Below, in pieces: positions 18,216-27,359 of a DNA stretch of 64,000 nt. The translations under genes and the position numbers were made by a program. The stretch lies in the NCBI RefSeq assembly GCF_005670685.2, contig NZ_CP062008.1:5890001-5954000 (forward strand), written 5' to 3'. How positions within the stretch are numbered: the stretch's first letter is position 1; every line of letters starts with the position of its first letter. Source of the stretch: Mycolicibacterium mucogenicum DSM 44124. GTDB lineage: Bacteria > Actinomycetota > Actinomycetes > Mycobacteriales > Mycobacteriaceae. The notes beneath the pieces are model-generated. The model worked only from the letters and a program-made list of their open reading frames with translations, was not told the DNA's origin and ran no database searches.

Positions 18216-18583
18216 TGTGCCCCCGGTCGGTAGTTGCCCGCGGAACTGCGCAGCGGCCCGATCAGCTCGGGGCACAGTTCGTTGATCACCTGTCCGACAA
18301 GATAATTGGCCTGGCCTTCGTCGCCACCCGTGACGTCGACCTTGATGTCACCGATGATCTGCCCGTAACTCCTGCCCGCGGCGATCTTGTCGCACACGCC
18401 GCGCCCGTAGGCGATGGCGGCATCGCCGCTCGGGAAGTTGAAGCCGCCCCGCACGTTGACGCTGTTCACGTACGTCACCGGGTCGGCCTGGGCCGGCGGC
18501 ACCATCCATCCGGCCGCGGCCCCCGCGGCGAACACCATCACCAGCGCCCGCGTCACACGGGATCGAACTGTGAGATCAGCCAT
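18212..18583 (-). CDS. Secreted DUF732 protein
   Basis: A 123-aa secreted protein with a signal peptide (ALVMVFAAGAAAGW core, PPAQAD cleavage region) and the DUF732 pattern: a single Cys in YGRGVCDKIAAG, a second in NELCPEL, and the central GQIIGDIKVDV helix region. The ATG at 18583 has AAGGTG upstream but overlaps the previous gene by 31 bp. A GTG at 18556 would overlap its stop as GTGA, matching the next junction and giving 114 aa, so the true start is uncertain. Part of the mce operon; function unknown. Confidence 0.75.
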   Translation of the reverse strand: MADLTVRSRVTRALVMVFAAGAAAGWMVPPAQADPVTYVNSVNVRGGFNFPSGDAAIAYGRGVCDKIAAGRSYGQIIGDIKVDVTGGDEGQANYLVGQVINELCPELIGPLRSSAGNYRPGAQ

Positions 18584-19143
18584 CGATCGTGCACCTTGTC
18601 GAGAGTCACCCGCACCGTCGAGGTCGACGCGGTGGGCGAGTCGGCACCGATGGTGGTCGTCTGGTTCACGAAAACCAGTACCACAGCGTGGTTTTCGGTC
18701 GCCGACACCGAGGCGGCGTCCGGAACGGTCGCGACTGCGGAGATGTGTTTCTGTTTGGCCCCGGGCGCCACGACGGTGTCGACCAACTTGGTGTACTCGT
18801 CGCGGAACCCGCCGGTCAGCCGGCCGGCGGCCGATTTCAGCTCGGTGTCAACCGTTTCCGGCCGGTACGACAGCATGGCGACGGTACCGTCACTGGCCGC
18901 CCGCACCGACTCGGTGGCCGCGGCTTGCGCGAGCCGCACCGACCCGTCCTGCCAGTTGAAGTACCCCGCAGCGACGGCAAGCAGCATCGCGGCGAACGCC
19001 AATGTCAGACCCGTCCACCGCGCCCATGGCTTCCGCGAATCACTCTGCACCGCTGCGGGTTCGGCTTCGACAACCGCCTCCTCGGCGGCCTCGGTCTCGT
19101 CGGGTTCGACGGGACGTTCTTCGACATCCACTGTCACTGTCAT
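18553..19143 (-). CDS. Mce-associated membrane protein
   Basis: A 196-aa Mas-type protein: an acidic cytoplasmic N-terminus (residues 1-40, many Glu), one transmembrane helix (LTLAFAAMLLAVAAGYFNW, about residues 47-65) and an extracytoplasmic domain ending in DKVHDRWLISQFDPV, the usual C-terminus of these proteins. It is thought to assist or stabilise the Mce complex. ATG 19143 has an AAGGACAG ribosome-binding site and sits 37 bp after the preceding gene. Confidence 0.87.
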   Translation of the reverse strand: MTVTVDVEERPVEPDETEAAEEAVVEAEPAAVQSDSRKPWARWTGLTLAFAAMLLAVAAGYFNWQDGSVRLAQAAATESVRAASDGTVAMLSYRPETVDTELKSAAGRLTGGFRDEYTKLVDTVVAPGAKQKHISAVATVPDAASVSATENHAVVLVFVNQTTTIGADSPTASTSTVRVTLDKVHDRWLISQFDPV

Positions 19144-19180
19144 GACCTGTCCTTCATGTTGCCCTGACCGTCCGATCTGC

Positions 19181-19771
19181 TCATGACACGAACTGGACGT
19201 TGGAGATTCGGGCGCCCGCGCCGTCCTTGGCGACGCTGATCCGCATGCGCCAGTTTCGTGGTGGACCCGCCGGCGCCTCGGCCAACGATGTCCGCACCGA
19301 CACCGCGAGAAGCACCTGTGCGCCAGCACCGGTCACCGACTCGAGTCCGGCTTCGGTGACGGTGCCCTCGGATTTCGATCGGGCCTGCTTCACCACCGCG
19401 ACGAACGGCTCGGACCGGCGCTGGAAGTCTTCCCGGAATTCGCCGGTCGACGAGTCGAGTATCCGGCGGATGTCGGTGTCCGCCTCGGTGTAGCTGATCG
19501 TGGTCAGGTTCAGCGCGGCCTGGCGGGCCGTCTGCACGTACAGGTTCCGCAGCGCCTGTCCCTGTTCGGCCTGGTGCGCCCGAAAGCCCAGCCAGCCCGC
19601 CAGGGCACCCCCGGCGACGACCAGTGCCAGTCCGGTTGCGACCAGCGGCGAGACACGCGGCAACCGTTGCCGCAGCGACGGTTTCGGCGCCACGACCGCA
19701 TCCGCGTCGGCTGCATCCGCATCGGCTGCATCGGCGATGTCTAGCTGCTCGGGATCAGCATGCTCTGCCAT
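19181..19771 (-). CDS. Mce-associated membrane protein
   Basis: A 196-aa paralogue of the following gene product: acidic Ala/Asp-rich N-terminus with repeats of the type DAADA, a transmembrane helix near residues 44-64 (LVATGLALVVAGGALAGWLG), and an extracytoplasmic domain including YTEADTDIRRILDSSTGEF, the signature of Mce-associated proteins. It overlaps the end of mceF by 31 bp. Likely acts with the Mce transporter in the envelope. Confidence 0.87.
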   Translation of the reverse strand: MAEHADPEQLDIADAADADAADADAVVAPKPSLRQRLPRVSPLVATGLALVVAGGALAGWLGFRAHQAEQGQALRNLYVQTARQAALNLTTISYTEADTDIRRILDSSTGEFREDFQRRSEPFVAVVKQARSKSEGTVTEAGLESVTGAGAQVLLAVSVRTSLAEAPAGPPRNWRMRISVAKDGAGARISNVQFVS

Positions 19772-21216
19772 GTCTTGCCTTTCGTGGTGGCCAGGTCGGA
19801 GTCGGTGTACGGCTTGCCGTCAGGCCCCACGTAACCGCCGGTCGCGGGGTCGTAGGGCACCACGGCCACCGGGGGTGCCGGGGGTGCCGGCCCAGGTGCT
19901 GCACTGGGGCGCTGCCGGGGATCGGTGCCCGGCGCGTACTGCGGGACGCCCTGCCCCGTCAGCGTGGCGTTGGGATCGCCCTTCCAGATGTAGCCGTCGT
20001 TGAGGGGCACGTACTGCTCGTTGCTTTCGCAGAGCTCCACGGTCGGCGACCGCTTGGCCGGGTTGTTCTCGCACGGAATGTTCCGCACGCCACGAACATT
20101 CAGGTCGGAATCCTGCGGAACCCGGCAGTACAGCTCACCGGCGGGACGCTCGGGATAGTCCACCTCGGTCGGTACCCGTTGCTGTTTGACGGGCAGGAAG
20201 CCGGTGTTGCACGGCGGCGGCAGATTCATGTTCAGTTTGAAGTCCAGATAGATGCCCCGATAGGGCGTCTTGAGGTCCGCGTCGGCGACCGCGATCGCCG
20301 ACATCAACGCGGTGCCCTGCGGGAAGAGCACCAGCAGTTGTTCGATGTCGTGCCGATAGACAACCGCGATCTCACCCAGGCTCACCATGTTGGCCAGCAG
20401 GACCGGCAGTGCCGGGGCGAACCTGTCGAACAGGGCGCGGCCCTCGTTCAGGGTCGGCTGCCCGAGCTTGAGCAGCTCGGCGAACGCCGCATTCTGGGCC
20501 TTGAACTGGCCGGTGATGGACGCGGCTCGCTGCGCCCACGTCGCGATCGAGTCCGCGGTCTGCACTTGCGAATTCAGCACGGCCGGGCTCTGGTCGATCA
20601 GTTGCGTGATCGGGCCGACGTTCTTGCCGGCCTCGATGGCCAGTGACGTGGAGCCGTTGACGATCCGGGACAGCTCAGGGCCGAGTCCGCTCACGGCTTT
20701 GTCGGCTTCGTCGACGACGGTACGCAGATTGTCCTGCGGGATGGCTTCCAGCGCTCGGTTGGTGGCATCGAGCAGGTTGCCGATGTCAGGCGGAATCCGC
20801 ACCTTGGCCACCGGGATGGTCGCTCCGCCGCGCAGGGTCGGGCCGGCATCGGATTGCCCTGCCGCAGGGATCAATTCGACGAACTGTTCACCGACGGCCG
20901 AGCGGCTGTGGACCGCGGCCGATACGTCCGCAGGCACCTTGATGGCGGAGTCGAGATTCAGCTCGGCCCGAACCCCGCCCGCGGTGACGTCGACCGCTTT
21001 GACCCGCCCGATCTCGGTGCCGCGGTAGGTGACCACCGACGTCGGGTACAGACCGCCGGACTCCGGCAGCTCGAGCGTCACGGTGTATCGGCCGTACCCG
21101 AGCAGAGCCGGTACGTGCACGAAGCCGAATGCCATGACGCTGCAGGCAATCACGGTGACGGCACCGAGGATCGCCAGCTGGAGCCAGACTGTCCGGGACA
21201 AGCGCAGACGCAGCAT
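19741..21216 (-). CDS. mceF: MceF, Mce family protein
   Basis: A 491-aa MCE-domain protein, last of six subunits. An N-terminal transmembrane anchor (VWLQLAILGAVTVIACSVMA) is followed by the MCE beta-barrel domain (GLYPTSVVTYRGTEIGRVKAV; about residues 35-120), a long helical needle region and a Pro-rich C-terminus. The six Mce proteins form a periplasmic tunnel that carries lipid or sterol substrates to the YrbE permease. Start ATG 21216 is one base after the mceE stop. Confidence 0.92.
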   Translation of the reverse strand: MLRLRLSRTVWLQLAILGAVTVIACSVMAFGFVHVPALLGYGRYTVTLELPESGGLYPTSVVTYRGTEIGRVKAVDVTAGGVRAELNLDSAIKVPADVSAAVHSRSAVGEQFVELIPAAGQSDAGPTLRGGATIPVAKVRIPPDIGNLLDATNRALEAIPQDNLRTVVDEADKAVSGLGPELSRIVNGSTSLAIEAGKNVGPITQLIDQSPAVLNSQVQTADSIATWAQRAASITGQFKAQNAAFAELLKLGQPTLNEGRALFDRFAPALPVLLANMVSLGEIAVVYRHDIEQLLVLFPQGTALMSAIAVADADLKTPYRGIYLDFKLNMNLPPPCNTGFLPVKQQRVPTEVDYPERPAGELYCRVPQDSDLNVRGVRNIPCENNPAKRSPTVELCESNEQYVPLNDGYIWKGDPNATLTGQGVPQYAPGTDPRQRPSAAPGPAPPAPPVAVVPYDPATGGYVGPDGKPYTDSDLATTKGKTWQSMLIPSS

Positions 21217-21217
21217 G

Positions 21218-22339
21218 TCAGTACCCCCCGAAGTGATAGGGAGCGATCAGCGGGTTGCCCGCGGTGTACGGGCTGGGCATCTGACCGATCGTGCGGCCCC
21301 ATTGCATTTCGAGTTCGGTGAGGTTGCCCTCCCACCGGGTTCCGGTGAACAGGCTGCTGTCGAGCCGGCTCAACGTCAGGTCGATGACCATCGTGATGTT
21401 GGCGAAGTCGCCCCGGAACCAGTTGCCGAGATTGCTTTTCACCCACGGGTAGGTCGACAGGAAGTCCAGGCCCTTCGTCAGTGCCGGTCCCGAATCGGCC
21501 AGCGACCGCAGCACGGGCACCATGCTCCGCAGGTTGGCGACGAGGCTCTCCTTGGTCTGCTTGATCGTCGACGTCGCGACCGCGCTGAACCGTCCGACGG
21601 CATCGATCGCGTCGGCCAGCTTCGCGCGCTGCTCTGCCAGTACCGCCAACGCCTGCGGGATGGTGGTGAGCGCCTTGTCGACCGTGCGCTGGTTCGCCGC
21701 GAACTGGCCCACCAGAGAATTCAAATTCTCTGTGGCGGAGATGATGTCGTCGGTCTGGGCATTGAGTCGGGAAATGAACGTGTCGAGCTGGGTCAGCAGG
21801 CTGCGCATGTCGTTCTCGCGGCCGGCCAATGCCTTCGCGAAGGTCTGGTTGATCTCCTGCAACTGGGCCAGGCCACCACCGTTCAGGAGGATCGACGCCG
21901 ACGCGAGGGCCTGCTCGGTGGTGGGATACGTTGCGGCCCTGGACAGCGGGATCACCGCGCCGTTGGTCAGCTGGCCTTGCGGCGCTTCGCCGGTCGGCGG
22001 GCTTAGCTCGATGTGCATCGAGCCCAGCAGGCTGGTCTGCCCGACCTTGGCGGTGCTGTTGGCGGGTAGGTGGACGTCGCCGTTGATCCGCATGGTGACC
22101 AGCGCGTGCCAGTCCTGTACCTCGATCTTGGTGACGTTGCCGACGTTGACGTCACCGACGCGCACGCGGGTGTTCTGCTGGATCACCACGACGTCGGGCA
22201 ATTGCGCTTGAATCACATACGAACCTGGTCCGTCGCCGGCGGTGCCGGGCAGGCTCAGCGAATTCAGGCCGCGCCATTGGCATCCCGGCAACGTCAGCAC
22301 GCCGAGGATGACGAGGGTTGCGGTCACGAGGCGCTTCAT
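21218..22339 (-). CDS. mceE: MceE, Mce family lipoprotein
   Basis: A 373-aa MCE protein made as a lipoprotein: the signal VTATLVILGVLTLPGC ends in a lipobox with Cys at about residue 20, as expected only for the E subunit. The MCE domain follows (VVVIQQNTRVRVGDVNVGNV). It ends with the PLIAPYHFGGY-type tail. ATG 22339 overlaps the mceD stop as ATGA; the same frame stays open far upstream but only within other mce genes. Confidence 0.93.
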   Translation of the reverse strand: MKRLVTATLVILGVLTLPGCQWRGLNSLSLPGTAGDGPGSYVIQAQLPDVVVIQQNTRVRVGDVNVGNVTKIEVQDWHALVTMRINGDVHLPANSTAKVGQTSLLGSMHIELSPPTGEAPQGQLTNGAVIPLSRAATYPTTEQALASASILLNGGGLAQLQEINQTFAKALAGRENDMRSLLTQLDTFISRLNAQTDDIISATENLNSLVGQFAANQRTVDKALTTIPQALAVLAEQRAKLADAIDAVGRFSAVATSTIKQTKESLVANLRSMVPVLRSLADSGPALTKGLDFLSTYPWVKSNLGNWFRGDFANITMVIDLTLSRLDSSLFTGTRWEGNLTELEMQWGRTIGQMPSPYTAGNPLIAPYHFGGY

Positions 22340-23664
22340 GGCTGCGTCCCCTGCTGCGGGACCATGAGGCCGGCCAGCCCCCGGCCGGGGTCGGTCGGGG
22401 TCGATACGGGGGCCTCCGCCGGCAGCGGAGCCGGCGCGGGGTTCTCCTGCGGCGGGGCCCCGCCCGGCCGCAGTCGCGGCTCGCTGTAGGTGACCTCGTT
22501 GGGCCGGGCCGTCGCGCCGACGAAAGGATTGCCGCCGATCGGCACGAAGTTGTACTGCCGGTTCTTGATGATCGGCGCCAGGTACTGCACGCACAGCTTG
22601 GCGGACTGCTCGAAGCCTTCCCGTGCCGCGGACTGGATTGCGCCGCAAAGGAACTGCACGGTGTCGGCGAAGTTGACGGGCGCCAGGATGCCCGTGATGG
22701 CGCTCTGCGCGGGGTCGTAGATGTTGGTGAAGTTCTGGAACACCGTCGGCGCGATGTGCAAGACCTGCTTGAGGTCCGTGCGGCTGTCGTTGAGCGCCGT
22801 GGTGATCGCGTTGAGGTGGTCGAAGGTGGTCCCCAACCCTTCCCGGTTCTCCGCGATGAAGCCGCGCAGATCCTTGACCGCGGTGTCCAGATTGCGTGTC
22901 GCATCGGCGATGTTGTTCGGCGTGCTCGACAGTGCGGTGGTGATGGAAGCCATGTTGGTGTTGAAGGCGGCGAGCAGATCGCTGCTGGACGACAGTGCCG
23001 AGACCAGCAACTGCAGATTGCGCACCGTGCTGAAGATGTCGGTGCTGTGGTCGCCGAGAGCCGACATCGCGCGGGACAGTTTGATGACGGTGTCGCGCGC
23101 GGTGTCGCCCTGGCCGCGCAGGTTGTCCGCGGCGCTGTTGATGAATTCGCCGACGGCACTGGGCCCGCCGGGACTCGTCGGCTGCAGCGAGTCGGTGAGC
23201 TTCTCCAGTTGCTGACGGAAGTCGTCCCATTCCACCGGCACCACGGTGCGGTCCAGGGCGATGGTGGAGCCCGCGGCGAGTTTGGGCCCGCTGGTGTAGG
23301 CGGGCACCAACTGAATCGCGCGGGCGCTCACCAATGACGGCGACAAGATGGCGGCACGGACGTCGGCGGGCAGCGCGTATTGCGAGTCCACCGAGAAAGT
23401 CACTTTGGCGGCATGCGGTTGCGGCTCGATCTTCTCGACCGTGCCGACGGTGACGCCCAGAATCCTGATGTCGTCGCCGGTGTACAGGCCGTTGGTGTTC
23501 GCGAAGTACGCGACGTAGGTACTCCGGACAGCGGTGACCCACCAGGATCGAGCTAGTCCGGTGGCGGCAACCGCCAGGATGACCACGAGACCGAGCGCGA
23601 GGGCGATGCGCCACGTCCGGCGGCTGCCCACGCGTGGTGTGGGTTCGGGGCTGGTCATGGTCAC
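22336..23664 (-). CDS. mceD: MceD, Mce family protein
   Basis: A 442-aa MCE-family subunit: N-terminal transmembrane helix (IALALGLVVILAVAATGLA), MCE domain (GLYTGDDIRILGVTVGTVEKI, up to about residue 130) and helical region with LCVQYLAPIIKNRQYNF, then a Pro-rich tail. GTG 23664 overlaps the mceC stop as GTGA; ATG 23658 two codons later is an alternative start. Confidence 0.92.
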   Translation of the reverse strand: MTMTSPEPTPRVGSRRTWRIALALGLVVILAVAATGLARSWWVTAVRSTYVAYFANTNGLYTGDDIRILGVTVGTVEKIEPQPHAAKVTFSVDSQYALPADVRAAILSPSLVSARAIQLVPAYTSGPKLAAGSTIALDRTVVPVEWDDFRQQLEKLTDSLQPTSPGGPSAVGEFINSAADNLRGQGDTARDTVIKLSRAMSALGDHSTDIFSTVRNLQLLVSALSSSSDLLAAFNTNMASITTALSSTPNNIADATRNLDTAVKDLRGFIAENREGLGTTFDHLNAITTALNDSRTDLKQVLHIAPTVFQNFTNIYDPAQSAITGILAPVNFADTVQFLCGAIQSAAREGFEQSAKLCVQYLAPIIKNRQYNFVPIGGNPFVGATARPNEVTYSEPRLRPGGAPPQENPAPAPLPAEAPVSTPTDPGRGLAGLMVPQQGTQP

Positions 23665-25022
23665 CTCCCTCCGACGGGCGAAACGGGATCTGACACCACA
23701 CCGGGCGAACCGGTGTGCGAATTATTCGACGGCGGGAGCGGCGTCGGGGGCGGGACCGTCGGCGGCGGCACCTCGCCAGGGGCCGGTGCCAGCGCCGGCG
23801 GTCCGGGTGCCGGGCCTCCCGGTGGCGGCGCGGGCAGCGGTTCCCGATAGGGGTAACGCGGATCTCCGGGATTGCCGGTGATCGCGTCGGGCAGAGTGAG
23901 ATTCGGCGGTCCACCCTGGCCGGTGCGCGGATACGGCGACGGCAGCGGCGGGGTACCCGGCTGACCGGCGCCGGGCTCGGTCAGCTGCGACGGCAGCAGC
24001 ACGTTGGGGTCCAATCCCAGGTCGGAGAACGCCGCGTCGATGAACGGCTGATCGAACTGACCCGGGAACAGGTTCACGAGAGACGCTTTGAAGAACGGCC
24101 CGGCACCGAGCACTTCGCCGAACGACATGGCGTACCGGCGCAACAGGTACAGCGTGCGTTGCAGCTCCTTCTTCCGGTTGTCGAGGATGCTGAGAACGCC
24201 GTTGAGCTTGTCGACGGCCGGCTTCAGTTGCGTCCGGTTGTCCTGCACCAGACCGGAGAGTTGCACGGTGGCCGCGCTGACATTGGCCATCAGCGTCTCG
24301 ACCGAATTACGTTGCGACAGAATCTCCCCCAGCAGCGCGTCGGTGTTGACCACCAACTGCGCAATCTGGTCACTACGCTTGGCCAGCACCGAAGTCACCT
24401 TGTTGGCATCGGCGAGCAGCTGGCGCAGCTTGGCATCGCGGGTACCGAGGGTGTCGGAGAATCGCGCCACGCTCTCCAGCGCCAACTTCAGATCGGGTGG
24501 CGTGTTCTGGAACGTCTGCGCCAGCGTCTTGAGTGCCGAAGACAGCTGGGTGGTGTCCAGACCGCTGATGGTGGTCGTCAGATCACCCAGCGCGGCCGGC
24601 AGATCGTATGGCGAGGTGGTGCGTTCAATCGGGATGGGGCCGTTGAGGTTTCCGTCACCGCGCGGCGTCAGCTCCAGCACCTTGGTACCCAGCACCGTCT
24701 CGGTCTTGATGGCGGCTTCGGTGCGGTCGCCCAGTTCGACGCCGTCACGCACCGTGAAATCCACCCGAACCTTGGCACCCTCCAAGTGAATTCCCGAGAC
24801 CCGTCCGACGCCCAAGCCAGACACCCGCACGTCACTGCCCGTCTTGATACCGCCGGCATCGGCGAAGTACGCCTGGTAGTCGGAGGTCCCCTTGATGAAC
24901 GGGATCTTGTCGTAGCTGAAAGCGGCGACGACGATCGCGACGATCAGCGCGATACCGGTCGCGCCGACCGCCAACCGATTACGTTCGGCCAAGGGCTTGA
25001 TGTTCAGCTTGATGCGCGTCAT
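23661..25022 (-). CDS. mceC: MceC, Mce family protein
   Basis: A 453-aa MCE-family subunit with an N-terminal transmembrane helix (GATGIALIVAIVVAAFSY), MCE domain (GIKTGSDVRVSGLGVGRVSGI), coiled-coil-prone helices and a very Pro-rich C-terminal tail (about the last 90 residues). Start ATG 25022 overlaps the mceB stop as ATGA; an earlier ATG at 25034 would lengthen the overlap. Confidence 0.92.
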   Translation of the reverse strand: MTRIKLNIKPLAERNRLAVGATGIALIVAIVVAAFSYDKIPFIKGTSDYQAYFADAGGIKTGSDVRVSGLGVGRVSGIHLEGAKVRVDFTVRDGVELGDRTEAAIKTETVLGTKVLELTPRGDGNLNGPIPIERTTSPYDLPAALGDLTTTISGLDTTQLSSALKTLAQTFQNTPPDLKLALESVARFSDTLGTRDAKLRQLLADANKVTSVLAKRSDQIAQLVVNTDALLGEILSQRNSVETLMANVSAATVQLSGLVQDNRTQLKPAVDKLNGVLSILDNRKKELQRTLYLLRRYAMSFGEVLGAGPFFKASLVNLFPGQFDQPFIDAAFSDLGLDPNVLLPSQLTEPGAGQPGTPPLPSPYPRTGQGGPPNLTLPDAITGNPGDPRYPYREPLPAPPPGGPAPGPPALAPAPGEVPPPTVPPPTPLPPSNNSHTGSPGVVSDPVSPVGGR

Positions 25023-26047
25023 TTCGGTGTGCACCGCCCCGACTCCTGGCCGGCCACTTTGACGTACACCGGTTGGCCGCCCTTTCCATTCAGCTTCAGC
25101 AGTGCGTCGCAGAGATAGAAGCTGAAGTAGTCGCCGTACAGACCATTGCGGGAGAGAATCTGATACGCGTCGGGCAGTGTTCGCACCAGCTCGTCGACGT
25201 AGGCGTGGTCCGCCTCGATCTGGCCGGAGACCCGATCCGTCTGCTGCACAGTCTGTTTGATCGGCTCGCGCGCCACGGTCAGCAGATCGGCGACCGACCG
25301 CGCCGCGCTGTTGATGTTCGCCACCCCGGTCGCGATGTCGGATTTGCGGGTGGCCAAGCCCTGAACGAGTTGCGACAGCTTGTCCAGTCCGTCGGCGAAC
25401 TGCGTGTCGCGGGTCGCGAACGTCCCCAGCACGGTGTTCAGGTTGGTGATGACCTCACCGATGAGCTGGTCCCGGCCCGCCAAGGTTGTCGTCAGTGCCG
25501 ACGTCTGGGCCAGCACCGACGAGATGGTGCCGCTCTGGCCCTGGAACACCCGAAGCAGCTCGCCGCTCAACGCGTTGACCTGATCGGGATCGAGCGCACG
25601 GAACAGTGGCCGGAAGCCGCCGATGAGCGCGTCGACGTCCAATGCCGGTGACGTCCGCAACAATGGAATCGTCTGTCCCGGAAGGAGTTTGCGCACCGCC
25701 CCGGGACCTTGCTCGAGCGACAGGTAGCGGTCGCCGATCAGGTTCTCATAGCGGATGGTCGCGGTGGTGCCTTCGGTGAGTGTCAGTTGCCTGTCGATCG
25801 CGAAGTCGATGGTGACGGTGCCGTCCTTGTGCAGCGTGAGGCTCTTGACCTTCCCGACCTCCACGCCGGCGATACGGACGAAGTTGCCGCCCTTCAGCCC
25901 CGACACGTTGCTGAACACCGCCTGGTAGGAAGCCCGCGAATCGAAACGGAACTGCCCGAACACCGTCAGCAGCCCGAACATGAAGAGCAGGCTGACCACG
26001 GTGAAGATCACGACGCGGGTTACGGTCCCACGAATCCGGCTTCTCAT
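25019..26047 (-). CDS. mceB: MceB, Mce family protein
   Basis: A 342-aa MCE-family subunit: N-terminal transmembrane helix (VVIFTVVSLLFMFGLLTV), MCE domain (GLKGGNFVRIAGVEVGKVKSL) and the C-terminal FYLCDALLKLNG region with a Cys pair characteristic of B subunits. Shortest of the six. ATG 26047 overlaps the mceA stop as ATGA. Confidence 0.92.
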   Translation of the reverse strand: MRSRIRGTVTRVVIFTVVSLLFMFGLLTVFGQFRFDSRASYQAVFSNVSGLKGGNFVRIAGVEVGKVKSLTLHKDGTVTIDFAIDRQLTLTEGTTATIRYENLIGDRYLSLEQGPGAVRKLLPGQTIPLLRTSPALDVDALIGGFRPLFRALDPDQVNALSGELLRVFQGQSGTISSVLAQTSALTTTLAGRDQLIGEVITNLNTVLGTFATRDTQFADGLDKLSQLVQGLATRKSDIATGVANINSAARSVADLLTVAREPIKQTVQQTDRVSGQIEADHAYVDELVRTLPDAYQILSRNGLYGDYFSFYLCDALLKLNGKGGQPVYVKVAGQESGRCTPK

Positions 26048-27354
26048 GGTGACCCCGGCTCAGGTTGGGGCACGCCCATCTCGACACCGGGCAACCCGGG
26101 AGCCGGGCCACCTGGGTACCGGATTCGCGGCGGTTCGGGCTGCGGCTTGGTCACCGGGAAGTAGTTGGCGAAACCGGGGAAACCGATGCCGGGGTTGGGC
26201 CGCATATCCAGGCCGTCACCGTAACCGGTGTCGGTCACCAGGTACTTGACCGGGAAGTTCTTGCTGACGTCGGGCAGCGAACCGCAACTCGGCTTGCCGC
26301 CGGGCCCACCACTGGCATTGACGACGGGCAGGTTGTCGGGGAACCGGTAGGGATCGGCGCCGGCCAGCAACCCGACATCCATGATCACCGATTTCCCGTT
26401 GCCGCCCATGGCATATCGGCCGCCGTGCTCCAGAAACCACTGGGCGCCCTGGAACAGGCACGTGTACGTCGGCGAATACTTCTCGAGGAGTGCGGTGGTC
26501 GGTCGCAGTACTTCCATCGACCGTGCCAGGGCAGTCTGGTTGGCGCCGATGGTGTCGATGCCCGACTGCGAGAAGCCGACCGCCGACAACAACAGGCCGT
26601 CGAGTTCCTTCGACTGGCCGGTGATCGTGGTGGCGGTGGTCGAGAACGAATCCAGGATGGACACGATGTCCTGCGCCGCGGCCGAATACGCCTGTGCGGT
26701 TTGCCCGAACAACTGCCAATCCTTGCGCACGGTGTCCATGCGCGGATTCACCTCCAGCAGAACGTGGTTCGCGTCGGTGATCGCCTGGCCGATGACGTCG
26801 CCCTTACCGCGCAACGATTCGGCCACGGCCGAGAGCACCGAGTTGAGCTTCGTCGGGTCGATCACCTGGACCACCGACTGCAGGTTCTCGAACACGGTGT
26901 TGACCTCGACCGTCACGTTCTGCGACTGCAGCACCGCACCCGATTTGAGGTGGCCGCCGCTCGGCCCGGTCGACGGCACATTCAGTTCGACGTACTTGGC
27001 ACCGAATGCGGTGCTCGACCGGATCTGCGCTTCGACATTGCCCGGAAGTTGCGCGAACGGCCCGGGATACATCCGGAGTTTCAGCGTCGAAAGTACGTGT
27101 CCCGCAGTATCTGTCCGGCTGCCGATCGATTCCACCTCGCCGATCTGGACGCCCCGGAGCTTCACCTTCGCGCCGTCCTCCATGACCAGACCGGCGCGGT
27201 CGGAGATCAGGGTCAGTGGCACGAATCCCCGCAGTGATCCGGAGAACAGCAGCCACGTCATGGCGGTCATGGCGACGACCACGATCACCAGGACAGGCGC
27301 CCACCAGATCGGGTCGATCTGCTCACGCCGAGTTTTGTTCGCACCCTTCGCCAT
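26044..27354 (-). CDS. mceA: MceA, Mce family protein
   Basis: A 436-aa MCE-family subunit. N-terminal transmembrane helix (WWAPVLVIVVVAMTAMTWLL), MCE domain (GLVMEDGAKVKLRGVQIGEV) and the A-subunit signature KYSPTYTCLFQGAQWFLE in the C-terminal half. First Mce gene after the YrbE permease genes, 5 bp downstream of yrbEB. The whole locus order and the four accessory genes after mceF recall mce3 of M. tuberculosis, but the subfamily was not assigned from sequence. Confidence 0.93.
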   Translation of the reverse strand: MAKGANKTRREQIDPIWWAPVLVIVVVAMTAMTWLLFSGSLRGFVPLTLISDRAGLVMEDGAKVKLRGVQIGEVESIGSRTDTAGHVLSTLKLRMYPGPFAQLPGNVEAQIRSSTAFGAKYVELNVPSTGPSGGHLKSGAVLQSQNVTVEVNTVFENLQSVVQVIDPTKLNSVLSAVAESLRGKGDVIGQAITDANHVLLEVNPRMDTVRKDWQLFGQTAQAYSAAAQDIVSILDSFSTTATTITGQSKELDGLLLSAVGFSQSGIDTIGANQTALARSMEVLRPTTALLEKYSPTYTCLFQGAQWFLEHGGRYAMGGNGKSVIMDVGLLAGADPYRFPDNLPVVNASGGPGGKPSCGSLPDVSKNFPVKYLVTDTGYGDGLDMRPNPGIGFPGFANYFPVTKPQPEPPRIRYPGGPAPGLPGVEMGVPQPEPGSP

Positions 27355-27359
27355 TCGGT

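Noticed and set aside
22340..23914. 5' extension of the mceE frame
   Set aside because: It lies wholly inside mceD and mceC on the same strand in another frame; the lipoprotein start at 22339 is clear.
24088..24789. Plus-strand frame opposite mceC
   Set aside because: Ser/Arg-rich antisense product without motifs; mceC occupies the other strand.
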